Virus record (IMG/VR): IMGVR_UViG_3300038724_000005
Location: 1 to 46,233 of that record
DNA: 46,233 nt
Origin: a virus
Reading direction: 5' to 3' (one strand)
This document shows positions 11,724 to 19,289 of the stretch, piece by piece. The notes under the pieces were generated by a model. It was not told the DNA's origin and did not search any database. It worked only from the letters and a program-made list of their open reading frames with translations. The translations under genes and the position numbers were made by a program. Position 1 is the first letter of the stretch. Each line of letters opens with the position of its first letter.

Positions 11724-12677
11724 TTGGCTGAGATATTACCTATGAGCCGTCAGTTTACTGGTCGGTTTTGGATGATTAATGAGGATGAAGACGCGGCGTT
11801 GGAGTATTTGCCTCATCGTGATCAGGTGCTGTATTTGCGGGGAATTAAGCCGCATTTGGATATGGCCACGGGGCTTGTCGGGGTTGCGCGCCGGTTGAGC
11901 TATAAGGGCATGGCTGAGTTGCTAGAAGAGCATCGTGCGCGTGGCAGTACGGCTGCACGTGTGTCGATTTCTAAGCAGGCGGTGCGTGAGTGTATTAAGC
12001 GGCTGTCTGGTGCGGGGTTGCTGGATCAGGTGCGGTCGGGTGAGCGGGCTGAGTGGTTGGTGTTTAGGTTGCCTTTGGCGCATGCGGTTTCAGTCCGTCC
12101 GCATGAGGAGCAACGCAGGAACAACACACCGGGAACAACACAGCTCAAGCCAGTTGTGGCGGGGGTTTTGGATGTAGGAGCAACGCAGGAACAACACACC
12201 ATGAACAACACACATCAAGAGATCAAGAATATAAATAACTCTACTAACGTAGAGAGTCCCAAACCTTCGGTTTCTGACGCTGGCGTCTCGGGTGTTGATT
12301 TGGATTTACAACCGGTTGATCAGGTGGGGGTGGGTCAGAGTGGTTTGGGCAATTGCCCTCATGCTGAGATTTTGGATTTGTGGGCCGAGGTATTGCCGAT
12401 GTGTAAGCAGCCTAAGCGCGCTTTGTGGTCGCAGGGGGTTGGGGCTACGAATCTTGGCCGTCGGTGGCGTCAGGCGGCGGGTATTCAGCATAGTGCTGAG
12501 AATCGGACGTTGTATCACGATCGTGAGTCTGGGTTGTTGTGGTGGCGGCAGTTGTTTGTGTATATCGCGACTCGTTGCCCGTTGCTGACGTCTGATGAAA
12601 CCAAGTGGTTTGATTTGCGCTGGTTGGTGAAGAAGGAAAATTTCTTGAAAACCTTAGATAAAAAATACGAGGGCTGA
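11724..12677 (+). CDS. Phage replication initiator (O-like)
   Basis: I favour TTG 11724 because GGAGG (11714-11718) lies 5 bp upstream; ATG 11742 is the alternative. The N-terminal half holds winged-helix-like segments (GMAELLEEHRARG, SISKQAVRECIKRLSGAGLL). A low-complexity linker encoded by direct repeats follows. The C terminus, ending FDLRWLVKKENFLKTLDKKYEG in pieces, is the typical end of O-like initiators. It would bind the repeats inside its own gene and load the helicase encoded next, 2 bp downstream. Confidence 0.8.
   Translation: MAEILPMSRQFTGRFWMINEDEDAALEYLPHRDQVLYLRGIKPHLDMATGLVGVARRLSYKGMAELLEEHRARGSTAARVSISKQAVRECIKRLSGAGLLDQVRSGERAEWLVFRLPLAHAVSVRPHEEQRRNNTPGTTQLKPVVAGVLDVGATQEQHTMNNTHQEIKNINNSTNVESPKPSVSDAGVSGVDLDLQPVDQVGVGQSGLGNCPHAEILDLWAEVLPMCKQPKRALWSQGVGATNLGRRWRQAAGIQHSAENRTLYHDRESGLLWWRQLFVYIATRCPLLTSDETKWFDLRWLVKKENFLKTLDKKYEG
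12106..12212. repeat. Iteron-like repeats, likely phage replication origin
   Basis: Six copies of a 10-mer GRRCAACRCA lie inside the initiator gene, at 12108, 12119, 12133, 12178, 12189 and 12203. They form two triplets with an exact 70-bp period; 25 bp (12106-12130) recur perfectly at 12176-12200. A+T-rich DNA follows (12214-12250), with a small hairpin CTCTA/TAGAG. Iterons in the initiator gene followed by an A+T-rich stretch is the lambda-type origin layout. Confidence 0.7.
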
Positions 12678-12679
12678 TT

Positions 12680-14044
12680 ATGCGTAAGTTGTGGAGTGCT
12701 GAGGCTGAGCAGTCGGTGATTGGGTCGTTGATGCTTGATGAGCAGGTTTTTGATGATGTGGTTGCAGTGGGTTTTGCGGCTGATATGTTTTTTGATCGTC
12801 GGCATGTGTTGGCGTTTCTTGCTATTGCATCGCTGATTGATGAGCGAGCGCCTTCTGATGTGGTGACTGTTGCTGAACGTTTGGAGCAGCGAGGGGAGTT
12901 GGATTTGGCCGGTGGTGCTGGGTATTTGTCTCGTATGATCGATTTGACGCCGTCGGTGGATAACGTGACTGCCTACGCGTGTTTGGTGCGTGATTTTTCG
13001 GTTGAGCGTGGTTATCACAAGGCGGCGCGGGATATGTTGGCGTTGCTTGAGGATGAGTCATTTCCTGATCACTCAAGCCGTGTGGCGGCATTGCAGCAAA
13101 TTTTGACGGCGACTGAGCGTGAAGAACGTGCGCTGACGATGCAGCCTTTGGGTGGTGCGCTGAAGGCCATGGTTGATGATGTTGAGGTTGCGTTTGAGGG
13201 TGGTGGCTTTACTGGGTTGGCTACGGGGTGGCAGCACGTTGATTATCGCTTAGGTGGTTTGCAGCCTGGGGATTTCATGGTGATTGCGGCGCGCCCTGGG
13301 ATGGGAAAGACGGCCTATATTCTTAATATTCTGCGGCATGTGGCGATTGAGCAAAAATTAAATGCGGTGATGTTCAGCTTGGAAATGCCCAATAAGCAAC
13401 TGGCCGCGCGTATGACGTCGGCGACGGGTTCGGTAAATTTGGGTTTGATTAAGTCGGGCAAGGTGTTGGGGCTTGATGAGCAGGCTAGTAAGTTTGGGAT
13501 GGCTGTGACTTCTTTGGCTGGGGTGTCTGATCGTATCTGGTTGGATGATGAGGGGTCGTTGCCGATTAGTGAGTTGGTTGCGCGGGCTAAGCGTTTGCAT
13601 CGTAAGACGCCGTTGAGTTTGGTGGTGGTTGATCATATTGGATTGGTTGAGAGCACGCTCAAGACTGAGAATGAGCCTCAACGAATTGCACAGGTGTCGC
13701 GGGCGTTAAAGAAGCTGGCTAAGGAGTTGAGTTGTCCTGTGATTGGGCTGTGTCAGGTAAATCGGGAGTGTGAGAAGCGGTCTAATAAGCGCCCTCAGAT
13801 GTCTGATTTGCGCATGAGTGGGGCGATTGAGCAGGACGCTGATGTGATTCAGTTTCTCTATCGTGATGAGTATTACAACGAGGACACACAGACACCGGGG
13901 CAGGTTGAGGTGATTTCGGGCAAGGTGCGAAACGGTGAGCGGGGTGTTGATTATCTGGCGTGGCGCGGGGCGTATCAGCGCATGGATTCGATGGAGCGGC
14001 CTGCTGACTCAGGCTCTGATCACGCTGGGGGTGATTTCGTATGA
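12680..14044 (+). CDS. dnaB-like: DnaB-family replicative DNA helicase
   Basis: The 454-aa protein has the N-terminal DnaB helical domain (AEQSVIGSLMLDEQVFDDV, SDVVTVAERL) and a RecA-like helicase domain. Walker A is ARPGMGKTA (204-212), the following motif is MFSLEMP, Walker B is LVVVDHIGL, and GLCQVNRECE is the sensor loop. It unwinds DNA at the phage origin as a hexamer, loaded by the initiator encoded immediately upstream. The stop overlaps the next gene (ATGA). Confidence 0.94.
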   Translation: MRKLWSAEAEQSVIGSLMLDEQVFDDVVAVGFAADMFFDRRHVLAFLAIASLIDERAPSDVVTVAERLEQRGELDLAGGAGYLSRMIDLTPSVDNVTAYACLVRDFSVERGYHKAARDMLALLEDESFPDHSSRVAALQQILTATEREERALTMQPLGGALKAMVDDVEVAFEGGGFTGLATGWQHVDYRLGGLQPGDFMVIAARPGMGKTAYILNILRHVAIEQKLNAVMFSLEMPNKQLAARMTSATGSVNLGLIKSGKVLGLDEQASKFGMAVTSLAGVSDRIWLDDEGSLPISELVARAKRLHRKTPLSLVVVDHIGLVESTLKTENEPQRIAQVSRALKKLAKELSCPVIGLCQVNRECEKRSNKRPQMSDLRMSGAIEQDADVIQFLYRDEYYNEDTQTPGQVEVISGKVRNGERGVDYLAWRGAYQRMDSMERPADSGSDHAGGDFV

Positions 14045-14436
14045 CTAAACGTGTTTTAGATCGTGAGCAACGCCGTGAGGTTGAGGGGTGTTTGTCAGTG
14101 TGGGGGGAGTGGTCACGCAATGGCAGTGGTGGGTTTGCGTCTGCGCAGTGGTCGTCGGTGCCTGCGGGTGAGTTCGGTTCGTCGGTATTGGTGCCGCCTG
14201 CTGTGGATGCGGTTGAGTCGGTGTTGCAGGTGATGTCTCAGGAATATCCAGAGGGGCGGCGTTTGGTGATTTGGCTGTGGCTTGAGGCGAATGCGAGTTT
14301 GACTAAGGTTGAGCGGTGTCGGTGCTTGCAGGTTCACAAGAGTACGTTTGAGCGATGGGAGGACAAAACGTATTGCATGGTTTGGGATGGTTTGATTGAT
14401 TTCGGCTTGATTGCAGGAAAAAAAATTGCGGCGTAA
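14041..14436 (+). CDS. Putative late-gene regulator (Q/antiterminator-like HTH)
   Basis: The 131-aa protein has a Trp-rich middle (QEYPEGRRLVIWLWLEAN). A region-4-like helix-turn-helix follows (SLTKVERCRCLQVHKSTFERW). It is the last gene of the early rightward operon, coupled to the helicase by ATGA, and is followed by a 235-bp non-coding stretch and then the lysis and packaging genes. That is the position of late antiterminators or activators. Function is inferred from fold and place, not from a firm family match. Confidence 0.6.
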   Translation: MTKRVLDREQRREVEGCLSVWGEWSRNGSGGFASAQWSSVPAGEFGSSVLVPPAVDAVESVLQVMSQEYPEGRRLVIWLWLEANASLTKVERCRCLQVHKSTFERWEDKTYCMVWDGLIDFGLIAGKKIAA

Positions 14437-14474
14437 GTTATTGATAGTTAAAAGGTTATTTTTTTGCGGGGCTT

Positions 14475-14582
14475 ACGTTTGAAAATTAGTGCTTGCAAAC
14501 GTGACCCTTTTCAGGAAAATGCTACCTAGCGTCAGATTACGCGCTCAGAGAAAAGGCTCAGTCAGAAATGATTGGGCCTTTT
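14475..14582 (+). promoter_or_regulatory. Late leader region with inverted repeat and terminator
   Basis: The 235 bp between 14437 and 14671 hold no gene. ACGTTTG (14475-14481) and CAAACGT (14496-14502) form a 7-bp inverted repeat. AAAAGGCTCA (14551-14560) pairs with TGGGCCTTTT (14573-14582) as an intrinsic terminator-like hairpin. A regulator site followed by a terminator before the late genes suits antitermination control, but no promoter is assigned. Confidence 0.5.
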
Positions 14583-14671
14583 GCGTTTCTGGTTGTACGT
14601 TTCTGGGCTCTTTCCGCTGTTGTTTACATCTTGCCCCGGCGTTCGTCGGGGATTTTTTATTGTGAGGCTGT

Positions 14672-15187
14672 ATGGCGTACTTTGAACCGGCATTCGATGC
14701 AATGATTCGGAACGAAGGTGGCTATGTTCTGCATGCCGTTGCTAATGATCGCGGTGGTATGACGTTTGCGGGGATTGCACGCAAGTTTCACAGTAGCTGG
14801 GATGGCTGGGCTGTTATCGATAGTGTTGGCCCTGATGATGCGAGATTGCATGCGATGGTTAAGCGCTTTTATCAGGCTAACTTTTGGGATCGCATTAACG
14901 GCCAAGAGATTGATTCTGATGTGGTAGCTGGGTCTCTGTTTGATTTTGCTGTGAATGCGGGTGACGCCACGGCTATTAAGCTGGCTCAGTTGTCGGTTGG
15001 TGTTAATGCCGATGGTTGGATTGGGCCGCAAACATTGAGCGCGATTAATTCGTTTGATGTTGATTTGTTTGTTGCTCGTTATTCGTTGGCTAAGGTGGCG
15101 CGCTATGCGGCCATCGTTAACCGTGACCGATCACAGGGTAAGTTCCTGTTGGGTTGGATTAATCGTACGTTGAAGGGGGCGCAATGA
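14672..15187 (+). CDS. Endolysin, GH108 muramidase
   Basis: The 171-aa enzyme carries the GH108 start FDAMIRNEGGYV with catalytic Glu15. Further markers are NDRGGMTFAGIA, the FYQANFWDRI turn, an FDFAVNAG helix, and the C-terminal NADGWIGPQTLSAIN peptidoglycan-binding-like segment. It cleaves the MurNAc-GlcNAc bond at lysis. No signal peptide is seen, so export probably depends on the holin encoded next (overlap of 4 bp). Confidence 0.92.
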   Translation: MAYFEPAFDAMIRNEGGYVLHAVANDRGGMTFAGIARKFHSSWDGWAVIDSVGPDDARLHAMVKRFYQANFWDRINGQEIDSDVVAGSLFDFAVNAGDATAIKLAQLSVGVNADGWIGPQTLSAINSFDVDLFVARYSLAKVARYAAIVNRDRSQGKFLLGWINRTLKGAQ

Positions 15188-15609
15188 ACCTATTGGGTAT
15201 TGGCTCTCTGGTTAAGAGTATTGGCGCGATTGCTGATGATCTCACCACGTCTGATGAAGAGCGCCTGAAGATAGCGCTCAAGGATAAGCAGATTGATGCT
15301 GGCTTGGTTATGGGTCAGCTCGATATAAACAAAACAGAAGCACAGCATAAGTCTGTGTTTGTTGCTGGTTGGCGTCCTGCTATCGGTTGGGTTGGCGCTT
15401 TCGCGTTGGCCTATCAGTTCATTGTGTACCCGCTGTTGATGTGGGGTTGGGCGTGGTTGCAGGCGTCGGGCGTTGTGCCTGACGGTGTGACACCACCGCC
15501 GGTACTGCCTACTGATGCACTGTGGGTGATTGTGTCTGGCATGTTGGGCATTGGTAGCATGCGCTCATTTGATAAAGCCAAAGGTAATTCGACTGAGAGG
15601 TTCAAGTGA
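15184..15609 (+). CDS. 3TM-type holin
   Basis: The 141-aa protein has an N-terminal amphipathic helix. The FVAGWRPAIGWVGAFALAYQF block follows, split by membrane turns, and then a third hydrophobic span near 115-135 (ALWVIVSGMLGIGSM). WRPAIGW is characteristic of the GTA/phage 3TM holin family. It would permeabilise the inner membrane to release the muramidase made from the overlapping upstream gene. Confidence 0.85.
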   Translation: MNLLGIGSLVKSIGAIADDLTTSDEERLKIALKDKQIDAGLVMGQLDINKTEAQHKSVFVAGWRPAIGWVGAFALAYQFIVYPLLMWGWAWLQASGVVPDGVTPPPVLPTDALWVIVSGMLGIGSMRSFDKAKGNSTERFK

Positions 15610-15902
15610 GCGGTGATGAAAATCCGGGGTTGTCAGATTACTTGAGAGAGTTGCGGGCAATCAATCAGAAGCTCGACCGCTTAGTTCGTCTGGAAGAACG
15701 TCAGGCGACACATGATGATTCAATCAAGCGTGCGTTTGATCGTATTGAGAAGTGCGAGGATCGCGTGCGAGTGCTTGAGATTAGCGACGGTAAGGTCGAG
15801 ATAAAGACAGGGCATGCGTCGGCGTTTCAGTCCTCGGTCAGTGGTGCTGCTGTTGCTGTCTTGATTGCGTTGGTTATCTGGGTGATGAAAGGTGGGTCGT
15901 AA
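15606..15902 (+). CDS. Coiled-coil tail-anchored membrane protein (lysis accessory)
   Basis: Start GTG 15606 overlaps the holin stop. Residues about 10-60 are a heptad-rich coiled coil (REQLD-type pattern: LRELRAINQKLDRLVRLEER). Residues 75-95 are one membrane span followed by KGGS. This design is like XhlA-type holin accessories. Classical spanin features (lipobox, Pro-rich partner) are not seen. Confidence 0.65.
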   Translation: MSGDENPGLSDYLRELRAINQKLDRLVRLEERQATHDDSIKRAFDRIEKCEDRVRVLEISDGKVEIKTGHASAFQSSVSGAAVAVLIALVIWVMKGGS

Positions 15903-16260
15903 GGCTCCGACATTCTGCAGGTATTCGGGTTGTGGTGAGTTGGTATCGGCTGGTTATTGTGATGCACACAAGCCAGTGGCTAATGCTGATCGGCTTGAGG
16001 GTCAGAAGGATTATAACCGGCGTCGGTCTGAGTCTGATGCGTTGTACGGTACTCAGCGCTGGAAGAAGTTGAGCATTGTATTTAAGAAGCGTCACCCTTG
16101 TTGTGTTGAGTGTGAAACTAATGGCTTGGTTAGGCCGACTCAGATAGTCGATCACATTAAACCTGCTAAGACGCACCCTGAGTTGTTCTGGGAGTGGAGC
16201 AACCTGCGGGCATTGTGTCATGACTGCCACAACCGTATTGGTGCGAAGGTTCGGAGCTAG
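15892..16260 (+). CDS. HNH endonuclease
   Basis: The 122-aa protein starts at GTG 15892 within the end of the preceding gene. It has N-terminal Cys/His (CRYSGCGEL, YCDAH), then CCVEC, VDHIKPAKTHPELFW, and the HNH core WSNLRALCHDCHNRIG. It belongs to the small HNH nucleases found beside HK97-type terminases, where they assist DNA cutting at cos sites. It lies just upstream of the terminase genes. Confidence 0.9.
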   Translation: MGRKAPTFCRYSGCGELVSAGYCDAHKPVANADRLEGQKDYNRRRSESDALYGTQRWKKLSIVFKKRHPCCVECETNGLVRPTQIVDHIKPAKTHPELFWEWSNLRALCHDCHNRIGAKVRS

Positions 16261-16327
16261 TCAAAGTAAATCGGTGAGAATATCTAAGGGTAGGGGGTAT
16301 CTAATTCCTTCAGCCCGTTTTTTCCCG

Positions 16328-16378
16328 CGAACGAAGAGGTAATCGTTCGTGTGAGATTTCTAATTTTTAGGGGGGGGG
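16328..16378. other. Candidate cos/packaging region
   Basis: The non-coding stretch 16261-16451 lies between HNH and TerS, where cos is found in HNH/TerS/TerL phages. It has an inverted repeat CGAACGA/TCGTTCG (16328-16334, 16343-16349) and a run of nine G (16370-16378). No known cos sequence was recognised, so this is a positional proposal only. Confidence 0.35.
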
Positions 16379-16401
16379 TAGCGATAATCTCACTCTGTCT
16401 A

Positions 16402-16435
16402 TGCTCGGTCAATGATTTGATCGGGCATTTTTTTT
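16402..16435 (+). terminator. Intrinsic terminator before terS
   Basis: TGCTCGGTC (16402-16410) pairs with GATCGGGCA (16419-16427) over an 8-base loop and is followed by eight T. This is a clear Rho-independent terminator placed 17 bp before the terS start. Confidence 0.8.
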
Positions 16436-16451
16436 ATCAGTGAGGTGACTT

Positions 16452-16925
16452 ATGAGCGAGAGCAATATTCGCGCTAATGTCGTTCCGCTGGAGTCCAAAA
16501 AACCACAAACCAGCGCGGGCTCTGATGCGGGTGCGGCTGCTAGTGATGATTTATACCAAGGCGTGACTGCTGGTTTGCCTGATAAGCCTAAGGGTTTGAA
16601 GGCACCTGAGTCTGCGTTGTGGGACTCGATGGGTGCCAAGCTTGTTGAGCTGGGCATTCTGTCTGAGATTGATACCTCTGTGTTTCATCGTTACGTTGTG
16701 ATGTACTGCGATTGGCAGCACTGGAACAAGGAGTGTCAAAAGAATCGCGGGCTTGCGTCGATCCAGCAATTTGCCACGGGTGCGCGTCAAATGTCTGTTG
16801 AAGCTGTATTGCGTAAGCAAGCCGCTGAGCAGCTAGGAAAACTTGAGCAACAATTGGGTATGACTCCGCGCGCTCGCCAAGCCATCAAACTGGAAAACCC
16901 TAATCAGGGTTCGCTTGATTTGTGA
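16452..16925 (+). CDS. terS: Terminase small subunit, P27 family
   Basis: The 157-aa protein has a disordered N terminus (SESNIRANVVPLESKKPQ). A helical P27-like domain follows: KGLKAPESALWDSMGAKLVE, LSEIDTSVFHRYV, a WQHWNKE helix, and a C-terminal RKQAAEQLGKLEQQLGMTP. P27-type small subunits recognise the packaging site and pair with HK97-type large subunits. The final codons overlap the terL start. Confidence 0.9.
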   Translation: MSESNIRANVVPLESKKPQTSAGSDAGAAASDDLYQGVTAGLPDKPKGLKAPESALWDSMGAKLVELGILSEIDTSVFHRYVVMYCDWQHWNKECQKNRGLASIQQFATGARQMSVEAVLRKQAAEQLGKLEQQLGMTPRARQAIKLENPNQGSLDL

Positions 16926-18640
16926 GTGCCGTTGTTAAGTCGGTGCCATCGGTTGATCTTGGGCGCAAATATCTCGACATGGCGTATCAGTACGCTGACG
17001 ACGTTCGTGATGGGAAAATACCGGTTTGCAGATTAACGCGGCTCGCTATTGATCGCTGGTATCGCGATCTTGAAACCGGTGGCGCACGTGGTTTGTATTT
17101 CGATGAAAATGCCGCAGCGCGGGTTTTTCGGTTCTCTGGTTACTGTCGCCAGTATGAAGGCGAATGGATGGGCAAGGTTCTTGAGCTTAGGCCTTGGCAG
17201 TGTTTTGAGATTGCTAATGTTTTTGGTTGGATGCGGGCCGCTGGCACGCGTCGGTTTCGGGTTTTCTATAACCGTGTTCCGCGCAAAAATGGCAAGTCAA
17301 CTAAAAGCGCATTTCTTGGTAATTATGGATTGTTTGGCGATCTTGAGGGTGGTCCTCGGGTCTACTGCGCTGCGACTAAAAAAGAGCAAGCCAAAGAAGT
17401 TTACGATGCCGCTGTGCAAATGGTTGAGCAAAGCCCAAGTCTCAAAGCGATGGCAAAAATCGTTAATGGGCAAATTAGCTCTAATAAAAACCATGGTCGT
17501 CTAAAGCCTCTGTCAAAAGACACAAAGGGTATGGATGGCCTGAACGTCCATTTTGGGTTGATTGACGAACTGCATGCTCATCCGAATGATGAAATCTGGT
17601 CGTTGGTTAAATCGGCGCTGGGTGCTCGCAAGCAGCCACTTATTATTGCTATCACCACTGCCGGTTTTATACCCGATGGCATTGACGCTGACCAGCTTGC
17701 CTACGCGACAAAGGTGCTCGAAGGCAGTATTGATGACGACAGCTACTTCGCCATGATCTACACCGTCGATGACCCGGAAAAGTGGGACGATGAAGAGGAA
17801 TGGAAGAAGGCAAACCCCAACTGGGGTGTGTCGGTAGACCCAGACGGCATGCGCGAACAGTGCCGCATGGCGCAAGAAATACCGACCGAACGCATAGAAT
17901 TCATGACCAAAAAGCTCAACATCGCCCTGCGCGGTGAGGCCAAGTGGATGAACATGGAACGCCTAGCGCTCTGTGAAACAGACTACGACGACCAAGCGCC
18001 ATGGTCGGGCAACGACGAATTCAAAGGCAAAACGGCATGGGGTGGACTCGATCTATCCAGTGTTGAAGATATGACCTCGCTGGCGTTTACGGTCGTCATC
18101 GACGGCAAAACCCGCACCTTTGTGAGGGCATATTTGCCGCAAGGGGCGCTTGATCGTCGGTTGGCCAAGGGTGATAAATCGCTTGAGAAATTCGTGGTTA
18201 CTGGGCACCTGCAAGTAGTGCCTGGGCAAACCGTAGACTACGAATACATTAAAAAAGACATCCGCACCGCGTGCGAATACTTCAACGTGCAAGGCATCGC
18301 GTTTGACCGCTGGAACTCAAACCAGCTAGTCAACGACATGTTAGGCGAAGGCGTGCCCATGATTGAATTCGGGCAAGGCTGTGGCTCGATGTCAGCGCCC
18401 ATGAAAGAGCTAATGATTCGAGTACTCAACACCATGTTTGAGTACAGCAACCCAGTATTGTATTGGGCGATGGGCAACCTAGTTGCCGACATCAGCCCGG
18501 CGGGTGACATAAAGCCCGATAAATCCAAAATCAAAGAAAAGATCGACCCGGCAGCCGCGACCATCATGGCCTTGGGTGTGCAAATACTCATGCCCGAGAA
18601 AAAGCGGGCTCGATCAATCTACGCAGACGGTGAACTATGA
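16922..18640 (+). CDS. terL: Terminase large subunit, HK97 type
   Basis: The 572-aa product has an ATPase domain with a Walker A-like VPRKNGKST (119-127) and Walker B LIDELHAH (213-220). The C-terminal RNase-H-like nuclease shows GGLDLSSVEDMTS, FDRWNS, and KIDPAAATIMAL as the acidic sites. It pumps DNA into the capsid and cuts concatemers. Start GTG 16922 overlaps terS. Base composition changes near 17650 inside the gene, from G/T-rich to A/C-rich on the plus strand. Confidence 0.96.
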   Translation: MSAVVKSVPSVDLGRKYLDMAYQYADDVRDGKIPVCRLTRLAIDRWYRDLETGGARGLYFDENAAARVFRFSGYCRQYEGEWMGKVLELRPWQCFEIANVFGWMRAAGTRRFRVFYNRVPRKNGKSTKSAFLGNYGLFGDLEGGPRVYCAATKKEQAKEVYDAAVQMVEQSPSLKAMAKIVNGQISSNKNHGRLKPLSKDTKGMDGLNVHFGLIDELHAHPNDEIWSLVKSALGARKQPLIIAITTAGFIPDGIDADQLAYATKVLEGSIDDDSYFAMIYTVDDPEKWDDEEEWKKANPNWGVSVDPDGMREQCRMAQEIPTERIEFMTKKLNIALRGEAKWMNMERLALCETDYDDQAPWSGNDEFKGKTAWGGLDLSSVEDMTSLAFTVVIDGKTRTFVRAYLPQGALDRRLAKGDKSLEKFVVTGHLQVVPGQTVDYEYIKKDIRTACEYFNVQGIAFDRWNSNQLVNDMLGEGVPMIEFGQGCGSMSAPMKELMIRVLNTMFEYSNPVLYWAMGNLVADISPAGDIKPDKSKIKEKIDPAAATIMALGVQILMPEKKRARSIYADGEL

Positions 18641-19098
18641 CAAAGCCAAACGTATATGCAGCGATAGACATTTGTCGTGGTGGTTATGAACTCACAGTAA
18701 TAGTCGACGATGACAGCGGTAAAATTAGCATTGAGGTAGAAGCTGAGTTTCATTCATTTGGAACGGTTTATCTCTCTGATCTACTGGGAAAAATTGCCGC
18801 TTATGGGGAAATTTGTTCTGTCTCTTTAGATCGCTGGCAGGGTCAGTTATGTCGTAATGTGGAAGCGGCGGGTTTCAAAGTATTTGAAGCGCCGCCGCGC
18901 GCACGTCACCGCCAAATGGTTGATCGGGTGGCATATGCGTGTAGAGCGGGTGTATTTAAGGATGGTCGTATTTATTTCACAGATATGTTTTTTGACGATA
19001 AGGGCCGTCGTAGAGAAAAGAACGCCACTATTTTGTGGGCGTTCAATGCATTTCATAAATCACGTGAGCCAGTCATTAAATTTGTAGGTGAACTATGA
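18637..19098 (+). CDS. Stand-alone protein resembling a TerL nuclease domain
   Basis: The 153-aa protein opens with an acidic strand (YAAIDICRGGYELTVIVDDD). In the middle it has VSLDRWQGQLCRNVEAAGF, which lines up with IAFDRWNSNQLVNDMLGEG of the TerL just upstream. MVDRVAYACRAGVFKDGRIYF then lines up with the TerL MIRVLNTMFEYSNPVLYW region. The third acidic site (TerL KIDPAAATIMAL) is EKNATILWAF here. So it looks like a shortened RNase-H-fold paralogue, possibly inactive. Overlap with terL is ATGA. Similarity judged by eye only. Confidence 0.7.
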   Translation: MTKPNVYAAIDICRGGYELTVIVDDDSGKISIEVEAEFHSFGTVYLSDLLGKIAAYGEICSVSLDRWQGQLCRNVEAAGFKVFEAPPRARHRQMVDRVAYACRAGVFKDGRIYFTDMFFDDKGRRREKNATILWAFNAFHKSREPVIKFVGEL

Positions 19099-19289
19099 AA
19101 CTAAACCTCAGCAACATCCGCTTGCCGCTGTCAAAGCTCGACATCATTTTACTGATCGCCCTAGGTCTGATCGGTGGTGGCGTCTATCAAGAGCTGGGCA
19201 GTGGTTGCGCAATGCTATCCGTGGGCGTGCTCACGTTGCTGCTGGGATTGCTCATGGCCCGTGGAAAAACACAAGGCGGTGCTGAATGA
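19095..19289 (+). CDS. 64-aa two-helix membrane protein
   Basis: Two hydrophobic spans (about 16-33 and 38-55: DIILLIALGLIGGGV and MLSVGVLTLLLGLLM) are joined by a short polar loop. The N terminus is basic and amphipathic. It overlaps the preceding and following genes by ATGA. Small membrane proteins of unknown role often lie between terL and portal genes in this phage group. Confidence 0.75.
   Translation: MKLNLSNIRLPLSKLDIILLIALGLIGGGVYQELGSGCAMLSVGVLTLLLGLLMARGKTQGGAE

Noticed and set aside
12515-14120. Long minus-strand frames opposite the initiator and helicase genes
   Set aside because: They are antisense shadows of strongly biased plus-strand genes; the translations are His/Arg/Pro-rich low-complexity with no ribosome binding sites.
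16922-18640. terL first read as a fusion, because of the composition switch near 17650
   Set aside because: The ATPase and nuclease motifs are in normal order and length in a single frame, so the gene is intact; only base composition changes.
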